Positions 1-8,516 of a stretch of DNA of 45,809 nt are shown here, one piece after another (within the stretch, counting starts at the first letter, position 1; every line of letters starts with the position of its first letter). This stretch comes from J054 sp964613615 (GTDB taxonomy: Bacteria; Pseudomonadota; Gammaproteobacteria; Steroidobacterales; GCA-2729495). The translations under genes were made by a program, and so were the position numbers. The stretch covers positions 1-45,809 of the forward strand of contig CAZTIB010000149.1 in the NCBI GenBank assembly GCA_964613615.1. Reading direction: 5' to 3'. Below the pieces are notes generated by a model. The model did no database searches, was not told where the DNA came from, and was given only the letters and a program-made list of their open reading frames with translations.

Positions 1-83
1 TGATCGCCCGCACCCAGAACGCCGCCTGCAAAGGCCTGGCCAAGGAGCTGCGGAGCTTCATCGTCAGCGAAGAGTCCACCTGA
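1..83 (+). CDS. C-terminal end of an unidentified protein (partial)
   Basis: An open frame enters from the left edge in frame 3 and encodes about 26 residues (IARTQNAACKGLAKELRSF and a short acidic tail) before TGA at 81-83. The peptide is amphipathic and helical in character. It resembles the last helix of chemotaxis-receptor-like proteins, but it is too short to name. The next gene starts 19 bp later on the same strand. Confidence 0.5.
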   Translation, partial: IARTQNAACKGLAKELRSFIVSEEST

Positions 84-102
84 GCCGCAGCGCTTAGCGC
101 CC

Positions 103-1353
103 GTGCAACCCGCCGCGTTACTGCACTACTTGTGCTGGTGCCTGCTCTGGCCTGCGTTCGTCGTGGCCGACAGTCACGAATACCCGGTCACTTTTGGCGC
201 CGTCATCGAGCCCGGCCGCCCGAAAGCTGAAGCCTTCATCCGGGTCGACCAGGACGCCGGGCTGCTGCTGCAGCTGCGCCTTCGCGCGCCGGCTGAACGT
301 TACGGACGTTTTTCTGGCGACGGCGAGTTCCGCCGCCGCGGTGACCAGGTTATCTGGGACGTGCCGGCGGACGGCGGGCGCCTGGACTATCGCGCCACCC
401 TCAAGCATCGGCGGGGTTCCGGCGGCTACGATGCCCGGGTTGAAGACACGTGGGCCATATTTCGCCTGGACGACCTGTTCCCGCCTGCCGGCATCAGGCA
501 GGCAGACGGCGCGAGGTCTCGCAGCCGCTTGTCTATTGCGGCGCCCGCGGGCTGGAAAATCGTCACGCGCTACCCGCAGCTGGACGGGCGTCGCTGGCGA
601 GTCAGCAACCCCGACCGCAAGTTCGACCGGCCCACGGGATGGGTGGCCACCGGCAAACTGAGCATCCGGCGCGATCGCATCGATGGCACCCAGGTCACGA
701 TTGCCGGGCCCATCGGGCAGGGCGTGCAGCGGGTCAGCATGCTCGCGCTGTTGCGCTGGACCTTGCCCACCTTGCTCGACATCGCTCCGCAGTCGCCCGG
801 GCGCCTGCTGGTGGTGTCGGCGGCAGATCCGATGTGGCGCGGCGGCCTGTCGGGGCCACAATCACTCTTCATGCATGCCGACCTGCCGCTGGTGAGCGAG
901 GATGGCACGAGCACGCTGCTTCACGAAACCGTGCACGCGGTGCTGCCGGTGCCAGCGGCCAGTGACCATGACTGGATCGATGAGGGCCTGGCGGAGTACC
1001 TCACTCTCTGGATCCTGGAGCGCTCCGGCTCGATATCGCCGGCGCGTTTCATTGCCGCCATAGATCGATTCCGCCGCCGCGGCGTTGCCACCGACGGCGT
1101 ACTGACGAGCCAGTCAGCAGGCGCGGTGACCGCGCGCGGGGTGGTGCTATTTCACGACCTGGACAACGATCTTGCGGCCGCGACGGACGGCACGGTGGGT
1201 ATCGAAGCCCTCGCCGCTGCGCTGGCCGCTGAGCGTGAACCCGTCGATCTCGACCGGTTAGTCGCCGTGGCTGCAGAGCTGGCCGGCACCCAGGCGCTGC
1301 CCAGCCTCGCTGAAGAAAAGCTCCTGAAGTTCCGGCGGCAGGCAACAAGATAA
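103..1353 (+). CDS. Secreted HExxH zinc metallopeptidase-like protein
   Basis: 416 residues from a GTG start. The N-terminus is a hydrophobic signal segment (LLHYLCWCLLWPAFVVA), so the protein is probably exported. The middle is a beta-rich region without a family I recognise. Residues 274-278 are HETVH, followed by DEGLAEYL at 293-300, whose Glu294 or Glu298 could be the third zinc ligand, as in gluzincin peptidases of the M1/M61 type. I infer a periplasmic or surface zinc peptidase; the substrate is unknown. No clear Shine-Dalgarno precedes the GTG, so the start is uncertain. Confidence 0.7.
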   Translation: MQPAALLHYLCWCLLWPAFVVADSHEYPVTFGAVIEPGRPKAEAFIRVDQDAGLLLQLRLRAPAERYGRFSGDGEFRRRGDQVIWDVPADGGRLDYRATLKHRRGSGGYDARVEDTWAIFRLDDLFPPAGIRQADGARSRSRLSIAAPAGWKIVTRYPQLDGRRWRVSNPDRKFDRPTGWVATGKLSIRRDRIDGTQVTIAGPIGQGVQRVSMLALLRWTLPTLLDIAPQSPGRLLVVSAADPMWRGGLSGPQSLFMHADLPLVSEDGTSTLLHETVHAVLPVPAASDHDWIDEGLAEYLTLWILERSGSISPARFIAAIDRFRRRGVATDGVLTSQSAGAVTARGVVLFHDLDNDLAAATDGTVGIEALAAALAAEREPVDLDRLVAVAAELAGTQALPSLAEEKLLKFRRQATR

Positions 1354-1472
1354 GCGCCGTAGCTGCATCCGAGGCGCAAGCGTATTAGAGTACTCATAAT
1401 ATAAGGATTGCCCTGGGCCAAGACGCTGGCTGACACGGGCACAAAACGACCGCGACCCGCAGAAGAACGGGC

Positions 1473-3386
1473 ATGAAAAAGAATAAAAAAGCTTTTGATT
1501 TAATAAGTAATATTCTGGACGATAATCCGACGGATGAGCTGCCGGTGCTAAATCAGGCAGCCCTGGCCCGGATCGAGTCCGTGGAAGCCAGCACCATCGG
1601 CGATTCGGACGAAGACACGGGCGAGCACCCTGCGCTGCGCCTGGAGGGGGTCACCGTGACCCGTCGCAGCCGGACCATATTGGACGAAAGCCCGACGCTG
1701 GAGCGGCTGGAATCTGACCTCAAGACCCTCCAGAAGCGCTGGCACGGAATCGCAGATGAACTCCGTGAGCGCGACGCCGAGGCGGCGGAACTAGAGGAGT
1801 CACTGCGCACCCGGTCCATGGCCATCGCGGCTCTGGACGAAGAGCTGCAGGCGGCTAGCAGCGCCCGAGTGGAACTCGAGCATGCCGGCGAGTCAATGCG
1901 CGCGTTGCAGGAGGAGCAGCTGCAACAGATCGACGCGCAGCAAAACGAACTGGACGCACGCAATCAGGAACTCGGTAGCCTGCGTGAGGAGCTAGACCGG
2001 GCCCGGGCAGAGATCAACGCTCTAACCGTCGAGCAGACCGACCGCCAGGCCCAGGAGGCGGCGTTTGAAGTCAGTGCCGCCCAGGTCGCAGCACAGGAAC
2101 AGGCGCTGGTGGAATGCAGGACGCGCATTCAGGATCTTGAAACCCATCTCGAAGGCCGACGCGCGCGTTGGCAAGCGCTTCAGACCACCTGCGAACGCCA
2201 GACTCGCCTGCTCGCGACACTCGAGCAGGCAGCCCGGGCCAAAGAACAGCAACTGCTTCGCCAGGACCGGGACGCGCGCCGCATGGCGGAACAGCTGCAA
2301 ACGCTGGAGCGACGAGCTGTCGATTCTCGCCGGCAGGCTGAGGCAATCAGCAACGAAAATCAGGCGCTGAGCAATGAACTCGACGCCAGGGACACCCAGC
2401 TGTCGACCTTGAGTGAGACCCTGGCGGCAACCCGCGCCGATGGCGACTCACTCGTGGTGAACCTCGATGACAAAGTGGCAGAAATAGAAGCCGTGCAGCA
2501 GCAGCTGAAGACCATGGCCGGGGAGATGAAAATCGCCCGGCACAATCTGGACGAAGCTGAATCCCACTCCGTTGCGCAGGAAGAATTCATCAGCGAAGAA
2601 CGCGCCCGCAAAGCTGCCCTGACAGGCCAGCTGGAAATACTGGAAGAAGAACTCGCAACGGCCCGCGATCGACTGTCGGAAAAAGACCGCCGGATGGCTG
2701 ACGTCGATACGTCGGCGGCGGAGCTCGCTGCTGCGCTGCTGGCCGCTGACGAGGAACTCCACGGCCTGCGCGACGACCGAAGGCGACTGGCCAAAGAACG
2801 CGAGGCGCGCGAGGTAGAGATCAGCCAGCTCGATGAACGGGTGACGGAATTGCAGGAACAATGCGCCGCGACCGATGCGGAACTGGCCCGACAGCAGGGC
2901 ACGATCAGTGAGCTGGAAGCAGAGCTGCAGCGCAAGGCCGAAAGCCTTGACAGGGTTGGCCAGGACCTGGGGCAGATCGGTGAGCTAGAGGCACGCATCA
3001 GGGAGCTCGACAGCATGATGTCGCGCTCTCTCGATACTCGGGATGGCGGCGAAGACAGCGACGCCGGGATCACTCGAGTGATGGTCTCGGTCGGCCGCGA
3101 GCGCGCCGTGAAGTATCCGCTGTTCAAACCAACCATGGTCATCGGGCGCTCGGCCGACAGCGACATCCAGATTCGCCGGCAGTACATAAGCCGTCGTCAC
3201 GCCAAGTTATATACGGAACACGGCGACACTTACATCGAGGATCTGGGCAGCAAGAACGGCGTGTTGGTGAACGCGTCGCGAATCACCCGGCATCGCTTGC
3301 GCAACGGCGACCTGGTAGCCCTCGGCAAGATGCAGTTCAAGTTTATCGATCTGCTGACGCATGACACGGCGAAACGCAGTGCCTGA
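1473..3386 (+). CDS. Long coiled-coil protein with C-terminal FHA domain
   Basis: 637 residues. After a Lys-rich start (MKKNKKAFDLI) and a short linker, residues ~75-530 are almost continuous heptad-like coiled coil rich in Glu, Gln, Arg and Ala. The C-terminal ~85 residues form a forkhead-associated domain with the usual motifs: IGRS at 557-560, SRRH at 573-576, then GSKNG. FHA domains bind phosphothreonine peptides, so this is likely a cytoplasmic scaffold in a Ser/Thr phospho-signalling or cell-organisation role. No kinase or phosphatase gene is adjacent. The 5' end is unusually AT-rich (runs of A in the first codons), which may favour translation initiation. Confidence 0.75.
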   Translation: MKKNKKAFDLISNILDDNPTDELPVLNQAALARIESVEASTIGDSDEDTGEHPALRLEGVTVTRRSRTILDESPTLERLESDLKTLQKRWHGIADELRERDAEAAELEESLRTRSMAIAALDEELQAASSARVELEHAGESMRALQEEQLQQIDAQQNELDARNQELGSLREELDRARAEINALTVEQTDRQAQEAAFEVSAAQVAAQEQALVECRTRIQDLETHLEGRRARWQALQTTCERQTRLLATLEQAARAKEQQLLRQDRDARRMAEQLQTLERRAVDSRRQAEAISNENQALSNELDARDTQLSTLSETLAATRADGDSLVVNLDDKVAEIEAVQQQLKTMAGEMKIARHNLDEAESHSVAQEEFISEERARKAALTGQLEILEEELATARDRLSEKDRRMADVDTSAAELAAALLAADEELHGLRDDRRRLAKEREAREVEISQLDERVTELQEQCAATDAELARQQGTISELEAELQRKAESLDRVGQDLGQIGELEARIRELDSMMSRSLDTRDGGEDSDAGITRVMVSVGRERAVKYPLFKPTMVIGRSADSDIQIRRQYISRRHAKLYTEHGDTYIEDLGSKNGVLVNASRITRHRLRNGDLVALGKMQFKFIDLLTHDTAKRSA

Positions 3387-3541
3387 ACCCGCCGGCGTCG
3401 CAGCTGTGATTGGCCTCACAGACACCGGCCACTCTACTGGGCATAGTCGTCTCCTTGCCCATGCACAGCCCTACTGCAAGATCGCCGGCCCCCGCATCGA
3501 ACCCCCCGTCCACCACCTGGATTGGCCGGGTTCTATTATGC

Positions 3542-3760
3542 AAGCTCTGGTTACCTAAATCCCTGTACGAAGCCCTGCCTTACTGCTACGTGCTGGGCGG
3601 TCTCGCCGCTCTGCTGTCGGCACTCTACCTGCCAGGATGGACCTGGATTCTTCCCTCCCTCGTGCTGCTCGGCGCCATTTCTCTCCACGCTGGTCTCGCG
3701 GTGCTAACCCTGCGCTGGCGTTTTCGCCGGACACAATCCAGCCGCCCCCCCGCGAACTGA
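3542..3760 (+). CDS. Small two-helix membrane protein, start unresolved
   Basis: The coding part reads KLWLPKSLYEALPYCYVLGG and continues through two hydrophobic helices to a basic tail, about 72 residues. No ATG or GTG lies in frame immediately before KLWLPK. An ATG at 3538-3540 is followed by one extra C and then the frame AAG CTC TGG, so a single-base insertion just after the start codon would explain the missing Met. Otherwise the start would be the in-frame ATG at 3410, which gives an implausible Pro/Ser-rich leader. I recall similar short Lys-Leu-Trp-starting membrane proteins in gammaproteobacteria, but their function is unknown. Confidence 0.5.
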   Translation, partial: KLWLPKSLYEALPYCYVLGGLAALLSALYLPGWTWILPSLVLLGAISLHAGLAVLTLRWRFRRTQSSRPPAN

Positions 3761-3812
3761 CGAAGGCTGCCCAACCGTGCGAAAATAGCCGTGGTTTCCG
3801 CCCGGTTCACGC

Positions 3813-4112
3813 ATGTCCCAGTCAAAAACACCTCGGCCCCTGCGCCGTTTGATCATCACGTTGTTGACCATAATCGCCGGCGGTGCGGTGCTCGCCCCGG
3901 TGGCGGTTTACGTCTTCGGCACGACTCTGCTCGCCCCTTACGAAGGCGACGGCGGTGTATTGGGCTTTTTAGGCAGCGTCTACGGGGATGCCTGGCAAGG
4001 CAAGGCTGCGGCCTGGGGCCTGCTGCTGAGCCCGACCGCATTCCTGCTGACCTGGTGGGCCGTGTTCAGGCTGCTGCGGGCCGGTAGAACCCCCGCGGAG
4101 GCCGGCCGCTGA
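3813..4112 (+). CDS. Small membrane protein
   Basis: 99 residues starting at ATG with a basic N-terminus (MSQSKTPRPLRRL). There is one transmembrane helix at about residues 12-36 and a second at about 67-88. A short Gly/Asp/Glu-rich loop lies between them, and the C-terminus is basic and polar. It matches no family I recognise. It follows another two-helix membrane protein on the same strand by 52 bp. Confidence 0.55.
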   Translation: MSQSKTPRPLRRLIITLLTIIAGGAVLAPVAVYVFGTTLLAPYEGDGGVLGFLGSVYGDAWQGKAAAWGLLLSPTAFLLTWWAVFRLLRAGRTPAEAGR

Positions 4113-4236
4113 CGGGCGCCCGGCGGGCCGGGATCTGGGCCTTTATGTCTGATTCCCGTCGCCCGAGCCCTCTGGCGGCATATAGTCGAGGAGCCGGCCT
4201 CGGCACAAGAACACGCGCTCTGCGCCTCCCGAAGGT

Positions 4237-4521
4237 TCAGGGCCAGTAATACCAGCCCATGGCCAGCAGTCCAGCCCAGAGGAGGCCGAGAAGCGGGAAA
4301 CGCCATGGACGGAGCTTCAGGACCCCGACGAATGCGCCAGCGGCCACGATTGCCAGGCCGAGAAAGATTGCTGTGCTGCGTAACAGCATCGGCATTTCAT
4401 TCGCAAATCGCGCATAGTCGTCCTCCAGCAACCAGAAAATGAAGGCAACGACCCCAAGGCCAAACGCTATCGCCGACAGGCTGCCCATCAGGATCCCGAG
4501 AATGACGGCAAAAGGCGTCAT
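4237..4521 (-). CDS. Small inner-membrane protein with three predicted helices
   Basis: 94 residues (MTPFAVILGILMGSLSAIAF onward). Hydrophobic stretches lie at about 3-31, 49-66 and 74-92, separated by an acidic loop (LLEDDYARFANEMPM) and a short basic loop. The C-terminus is Trp/Tyr-rich (MGWYYWP). It is divergent from prc, with starts 74 bp apart. No function can be assigned from sequence. Confidence 0.55.
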   Translation of the reverse strand: MTPFAVILGILMGSLSAIAFGLGVVAFIFWLLEDDYARFANEMPMLLRSTAIFLGLAIVAAGAFVGVLKLRPWRFPLLGLLWAGLLAMGWYYWP

Positions 4522-4595
4522 GCAAAAGGCTCCCCTGGCCAGCGCCTAATGTGCGAATAACGCTTGCGAGACAATACAAAAATAGGCTCAAATCG

Positions 4596-6746
4596 ATGCA
4601 CGTGATTTTCCGGCGAAAAACCCTCTCTCAACAGGATCCCTGCCAGCGCCCGGGCGTTGCGCGGGCACCGCAAACCTGGCTCCTTGCCATCGCCGCTGCG
4701 CTCGCACTGCTGCCCGCCGCCGGCTGGTCTACCGCCGACGCAGACGCCCCGTCGATTCTGGCTTCCGATGCCCGGCATCGCCAGGTCGCACGCATGGTCA
4801 CGCGCTTCGTCGAACGCCAGCACTATTCCCGCACGCGGGTCGACGACTTGCTGTCTGCGACTGTACTTGATAACTACCTTCAATCCCTCGATCCAGGCAA
4901 ACAGTATTTCCTGGAAGCGGACATCCAGTACTTTTCTCGCTATCGCCAGCGCCTGGATGATGTGTTGCGAGATGGTGACCTCGAACCGATCTTCGATGTC
5001 TTCCGCCTGTACCGACTGCGAGCCCAGCAAAATCTGGGCTACGCGCTGCTTGCCCTGCAAACGGAGCCCGACTTTACGCTGGATGAATATTACCGTTTTG
5101 ACCGCGAGGACCTGCCGTGGATCAGCACCGCCAGCGAGATGCAGAACTTCTGGCGACGCCGGGTAAAGAACGATGCCCTGAACCTGATTCTCACCGGCAA
5201 AGACTGGGACGAAGCCTCCGAGGTGTTGACCAAGCGTTACGAAGGCTTGCTGAAGCGAGTTAACCAGCTCGACAGCGACGACGTTTTTGAAACCTTCATG
5301 AATTCCTTCGCCCGCACGCTGGATCCCCACTCCAGCTACCTGTCGCCGCGGCAGTCTGAGGAATACCGGATTCAGATGAGCCTGTCCTACCAGGGTATTG
5401 GCGCATCGCTGCAGCTCGAAGACGATTTGGTCAAGGTACTGAACGTGATCAAGGGCGGCCCGGCGGAAATCGACGGGCGTATTCAGCCCGACGATCGCAT
5501 CACGGCCGTTGGCCAGGGCGACGAGGAAGAGTTCGTGGACGTGGTTGGCTGGCAGCTCGACGACGTCGTGCAACTGATCCGGGGCCCGCGCGGCACCGGG
5601 GTGCGGCTGCAGATTCTGCCGGCCGGCACCATGCCAGGCGAAGAGGTCATCATCGACCTGATGCGCGACAAGGTCAAACTCGAAGAACAGGCGGCCAGTG
5701 CCGACACCCTGGAAGTTGAACGCAACGGCGAAAAGATCCGTGTGGGCGTGATTACCGTGCCGAGCTTTTACCAGGACTTCGAAGCACGGAACCGGGGTGA
5801 CAAGGATTACGTCAGCACTACGCGCGATGTGGAACGGCTGATTGGTGAGCTGGAGGAAGACGGGGTCGACGGGCTGATCATGGACCTGCGCGGCAACGGC
5901 GGCGGCCACCTGTCAGAGGCGACAGCGCTCACCGGGCTGTTCATCGACCGCGGCCCGGTCGTGCAATTGAAAGACACGAACGGGCGCATCGAAGTGCTGG
6001 AGGATCCGATCCCCACTGCGATGTATCGAGGCCCAATGGTGGTGCTGGTGGACCGCTTCAGCGCGTCCGCATCGGAAATTTTCGCCGCCGCGATCCAGGA
6101 TTATCAGCGCGGTGTCGTGATTGGCCAGCAGACTTTCGGCAAGGGCACCGTGCAAAACCTCTACGTGCTCGACCAGTACGTGCGCCGGGTGCCTGAAGAA
6201 GGCCTGGGCCAGCTGACGCTGACCATCGGCAAGTACTATCGGATCACCGGCGGCAGCACCCAGCATCGCGGCGTGTTGCCGGACATCGACCTGCCTTCTC
6301 CGGTAGATCCGGAAACCATCGGTGAAAGCAGCCGCGAACGCGCACTGCCCTGGGACCAGATCGACGCGACCCGTTTCGATGCCGATGTGCCCCTGAACGA
6401 AATCATCAATGAACTGAATCGCTCCCAGCGCGAACGCCTGACGACAGACCCCGATGTGCGGTTCCTGATTTCGGACATCCAGGCCCTCGAAGAAGTCCGC
6501 GCCCAGAAGCAGCTGTCTCTGAACCTCGAAGTTCGCCGCACTGAACGCGAGGCACGGCGCGAGGCCCAGTTGGCTCGCGAGAACCAGCGGCGTGCAGAGC
6601 TGGGGCTGGAGCCCGCTGGAGATCTGAAAGAAGTCGAAAGCGAAGACCGGACCGACGTGCTGAAGAGCCAGGCAGGGCAGGTCTTACTCGACCTGGTCAA
6701 TATGGCCGACCGGCCGTCGATGCTGAGTCAGGCCACAGAGTCGTGA
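4596..6746 (+). CDS. prc: Carboxy-terminal (tail-specific) protease Prc/Tsp
   Basis: A periplasmic S41 protease that degrades proteins from nonpolar C-termini. From the ATG at 4596 it has 716 residues, starting with a long basic region and a hydrophobic signal segment (WLLAIAAALALLPAAGW). A helical N-terminal domain follows (DNYLQSLDPGKQYF, RTLDPHSSYLSP), then a PDZ domain (GASLQLED...IQPDDRITAVG), then the S41 core. The catalytic dyad is the Ser in FSASASE (S491) and the Lys in GKGTVQ (K516), 25 residues apart as in E. coli Tsp. The charged C-terminal domain is typical of Prc, and the size is close to E. coli Prc (682). A GTG at 4551 would add 15 residues; the ATG is the simpler start. Confidence 0.95.
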   Translation: MHVIFRRKTLSQQDPCQRPGVARAPQTWLLAIAAALALLPAAGWSTADADAPSILASDARHRQVARMVTRFVERQHYSRTRVDDLLSATVLDNYLQSLDPGKQYFLEADIQYFSRYRQRLDDVLRDGDLEPIFDVFRLYRLRAQQNLGYALLALQTEPDFTLDEYYRFDREDLPWISTASEMQNFWRRRVKNDALNLILTGKDWDEASEVLTKRYEGLLKRVNQLDSDDVFETFMNSFARTLDPHSSYLSPRQSEEYRIQMSLSYQGIGASLQLEDDLVKVLNVIKGGPAEIDGRIQPDDRITAVGQGDEEEFVDVVGWQLDDVVQLIRGPRGTGVRLQILPAGTMPGEEVIIDLMRDKVKLEEQAASADTLEVERNGEKIRVGVITVPSFYQDFEARNRGDKDYVSTTRDVERLIGELEEDGVDGLIMDLRGNGGGHLSEATALTGLFIDRGPVVQLKDTNGRIEVLEDPIPTAMYRGPMVVLVDRFSASASEIFAAAIQDYQRGVVIGQQTFGKGTVQNLYVLDQYVRRVPEEGLGQLTLTIGKYYRITGGSTQHRGVLPDIDLPSPVDPETIGESSRERALPWDQIDATRFDADVPLNEIINELNRSQRERLTTDPDVRFLISDIQALEEVRAQKQLSLNLEVRRTEREARREAQLARENQRRAELGLEPAGDLKEVESEDRTDVLKSQAGQVLLDLVNMADRPSMLSQATES

Positions 6747-6753
6747 CCTGGCG

Positions 6754-7788
6754 TCAGCTCAGCAACACCGCATAGAGATCCCAGTACTCGTCCACGAGGA
6801 CGTTCGTGGCGAGAGCCCGCGTGCTGACTGGCTGTCCCCTCTCGTCGAGTTCAACCGGAATGGTGGTGAAGCAGCCGGCCACCGGCACGGCATCCGTATC
6901 GAGCCGGTAACGAGCGCAGGCTTGCAGGTAGCGCGTGCGGCTGCGAATGCGCGCTGGCAGGTCCGTCGTGGCTTCGAATGCCTGCAGCCGCTCTGCCATC
7001 TTACGGCTCAATCGGCGGCACACCGACGCCGAGCCGTAGTCCACGTCGCTTAGCTGCCGCGACACGGCCTCGCGCGCCAGGGCGGCAAGCTCGTCGGCAT
7101 CGAAATGCAGCAGGAGTTCCTGGGCCAGCGCGATGACCGCCAGGTTCACCCGGCGACGGGAACTGAGTTCGAATTCTCCCGCATCGGGCGCGGCCTCGTG
7201 CAGTTTCGACTGGCGGAGCTGCTCCAGCTCATCTCGCTCAACGTGTGCCTGCTTGAGGGCCTCCTGCGCCAGGTTTAGCTCATCACGGCTCGGACCGAGC
7301 CCGAACCACGACAGCAAACTGCGCCGTCGTCTGGCGAGGTGCAGCCAGACCTGCTGCGCCTCACGCAACGCATTGCCCGCCGCGGCAAAGCGGGCATCCA
7401 GCTCTGCCAGGTCGGCTTCCCGTCCGCTTTCGAAGGCATGTTGCCCGGCACGTTGCGTGCGTTCGCGTTCGTGGGTGGCAAGGTCCCGGCTGAGCCGCAT
7501 CAGGCGACGTCGCCCGTAACCCCACACGGCACGCAATTGAAAGAAGACCCCGGCGTTGGCAGCCTGGGTCGGATCGGCGAGCAGCCCTTCCAGCTCTTCC
7601 ACCCGCTGCTGGGCGCGCAGAATCTGGCCTTCCTGATGACGAATGCGCTCACGCAGCGTCCCGCGCTCTGACCGGAGCTGGGCTAATTCCTTTTTTAGCT
7701 CAGCGCGATTCCAGAACAGGTCCAGCAGCCGATCGTCATCGACCGGCTTGCCCTTTTGCTTGGGCACATTGGAAACGACACTGGCCAT
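6754..7788 (-). CDS. Uncharacterised cytoplasmic coiled-coil protein
   Basis: 344 residues, not recognised. Residues ~20-75 and ~120-215 are charged and helical with heptad character (RAELKKELAQLRSERGTLRE, AQEALKQAHVERDELEQL). A central segment (GVFFQLRAVWGYGRRRLMRL) is basic and aromatic. The C-terminal third is globular and ends in LVDEYWDLYAVLLS. There is no signal peptide or transmembrane segment. It is convergent with prc, with stop codons 7 bp apart. Gammaproteobacteria carry orphan proteins of this kind, but I cannot name a family. Confidence 0.55.
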   Translation of the reverse strand: MASVVSNVPKQKGKPVDDDRLLDLFWNRAELKKELAQLRSERGTLRERIRHQEGQILRAQQRVEELEGLLADPTQAANAGVFFQLRAVWGYGRRRLMRLSRDLATHERERTQRAGQHAFESGREADLAELDARFAAAGNALREAQQVWLHLARRRRSLLSWFGLGPSRDELNLAQEALKQAHVERDELEQLRQSKLHEAAPDAGEFELSSRRRVNLAVIALAQELLLHFDADELAALAREAVSRQLSDVDYGSASVCRRLSRKMAERLQAFEATTDLPARIRSRTRYLQACARYRLDTDAVPVAGCFTTIPVELDERGQPVSTRALATNVLVDEYWDLYAVLLS

Positions 7789-7884
7789 TCTGCGAATCTC
7801 GCGCTGCAGTTCGGGATCCTGGTCACTCGCAGGCTAGCGGCCCCGGACGGGACAAACGTTGATTCAGTCGGCAAACGCAGCGTT

Positions 7885-8376
7885 TCAGGCCAGGATATCG
7901 GCCAGTTCGTGGTCGTGGATATCCTGAAAACTGTGACCCCGTTCCAGCAGATAGTCGAGCCACTTGCTGAGCATCATGTTGCGTGCCCAACGTCGATCCA
8001 GCTCGCGGCCATAACAGCGGCGCAGGTGCAGCAACACGCCGTGGCGATGGTGAACGGCCCAGCCCCGCACTTCCGCCACCCTGGCATCCAGGTAAATTCT
8101 CACCCGCAAATCCGGATCGGCAACTGCGGGACCCGAGTTTCGGAACAGGTAAGTCAGGCGTAGATCCTGCGTATAGCGCTGGGAATCCTGCGCTTCCTGA
8201 GTCAGGTAGAGGGGCAGATCCCCAGGCGCGCGGGACACCGCCTGAACGTCGCCGGTACGTGATTCCCCCAGCAGATGATCGAGCTTGATGTAGTTACTCT
8301 CGTAGAGCGCCATTAAGCCGCCGAAGCTGCCAGGGCAGACATCTCCTTCGGGTACCATGTAGCTGTCGGCGATCAT
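7885..8376 (-). CDS. DUF1249 family protein (YqiB-like)
   Basis: 163 residues from the ATG at 8376. The core matches the DUF1249/YqiB pattern: GLMALYESNYIKLDHLL near the start, LRLTYLF in the middle, DPDLRVRIYLDARVAEV, and a C-terminal NMMLSKWLDYLLERGHSF. The E. coli homologue yqiB has no settled biochemical function. The frame is open further upstream (to 8727), but that extension is basic and low complexity and would overlap the pgm coding region, so I reject it. A second ATG at 8358 is also possible. Confidence 0.8.
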   Translation of the reverse strand: MIADSYMVPEGDVCPGSFGGLMALYESNYIKLDHLLGESRTGDVQAVSRAPGDLPLYLTQEAQDSQRYTQDLRLTYLFRNSGPAVADPDLRVRIYLDARVAEVRGWAVHHRHGVLLHLRRCYGRELDRRWARNMMLSKWLDYLLERGHSFQDIHDHELADILA

Positions 8377-8516
8377 GCTTGGAATATAGCACAGCAACTT
8401 TCCCGTCAATCCGTGACGGCGTCGTTGCTTTGAAGATAGCGTCGCGCGAAATTTGTCAAGCAAATAATGCGCTGCTGAGATCGGGAAGGTCCTTTTACAC
8501 CTCAGGTAACTACGTG

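Noticed and set aside
2360..3187. 275-residue Ser-rich open frame antisense to the FHA protein
   Set aside because: Ser and Ala runs arise from the complement of Glu/Leu/Arg-rich coiled-coil codons; no Shine-Dalgarno or domain.
4518..5909. Long open frame (463 residues) on the minus strand opposite prc
   Set aside because: It is a shadow of the highly conserved prc frame: the sense strand has catalytic motifs and the antisense translation has no family features.
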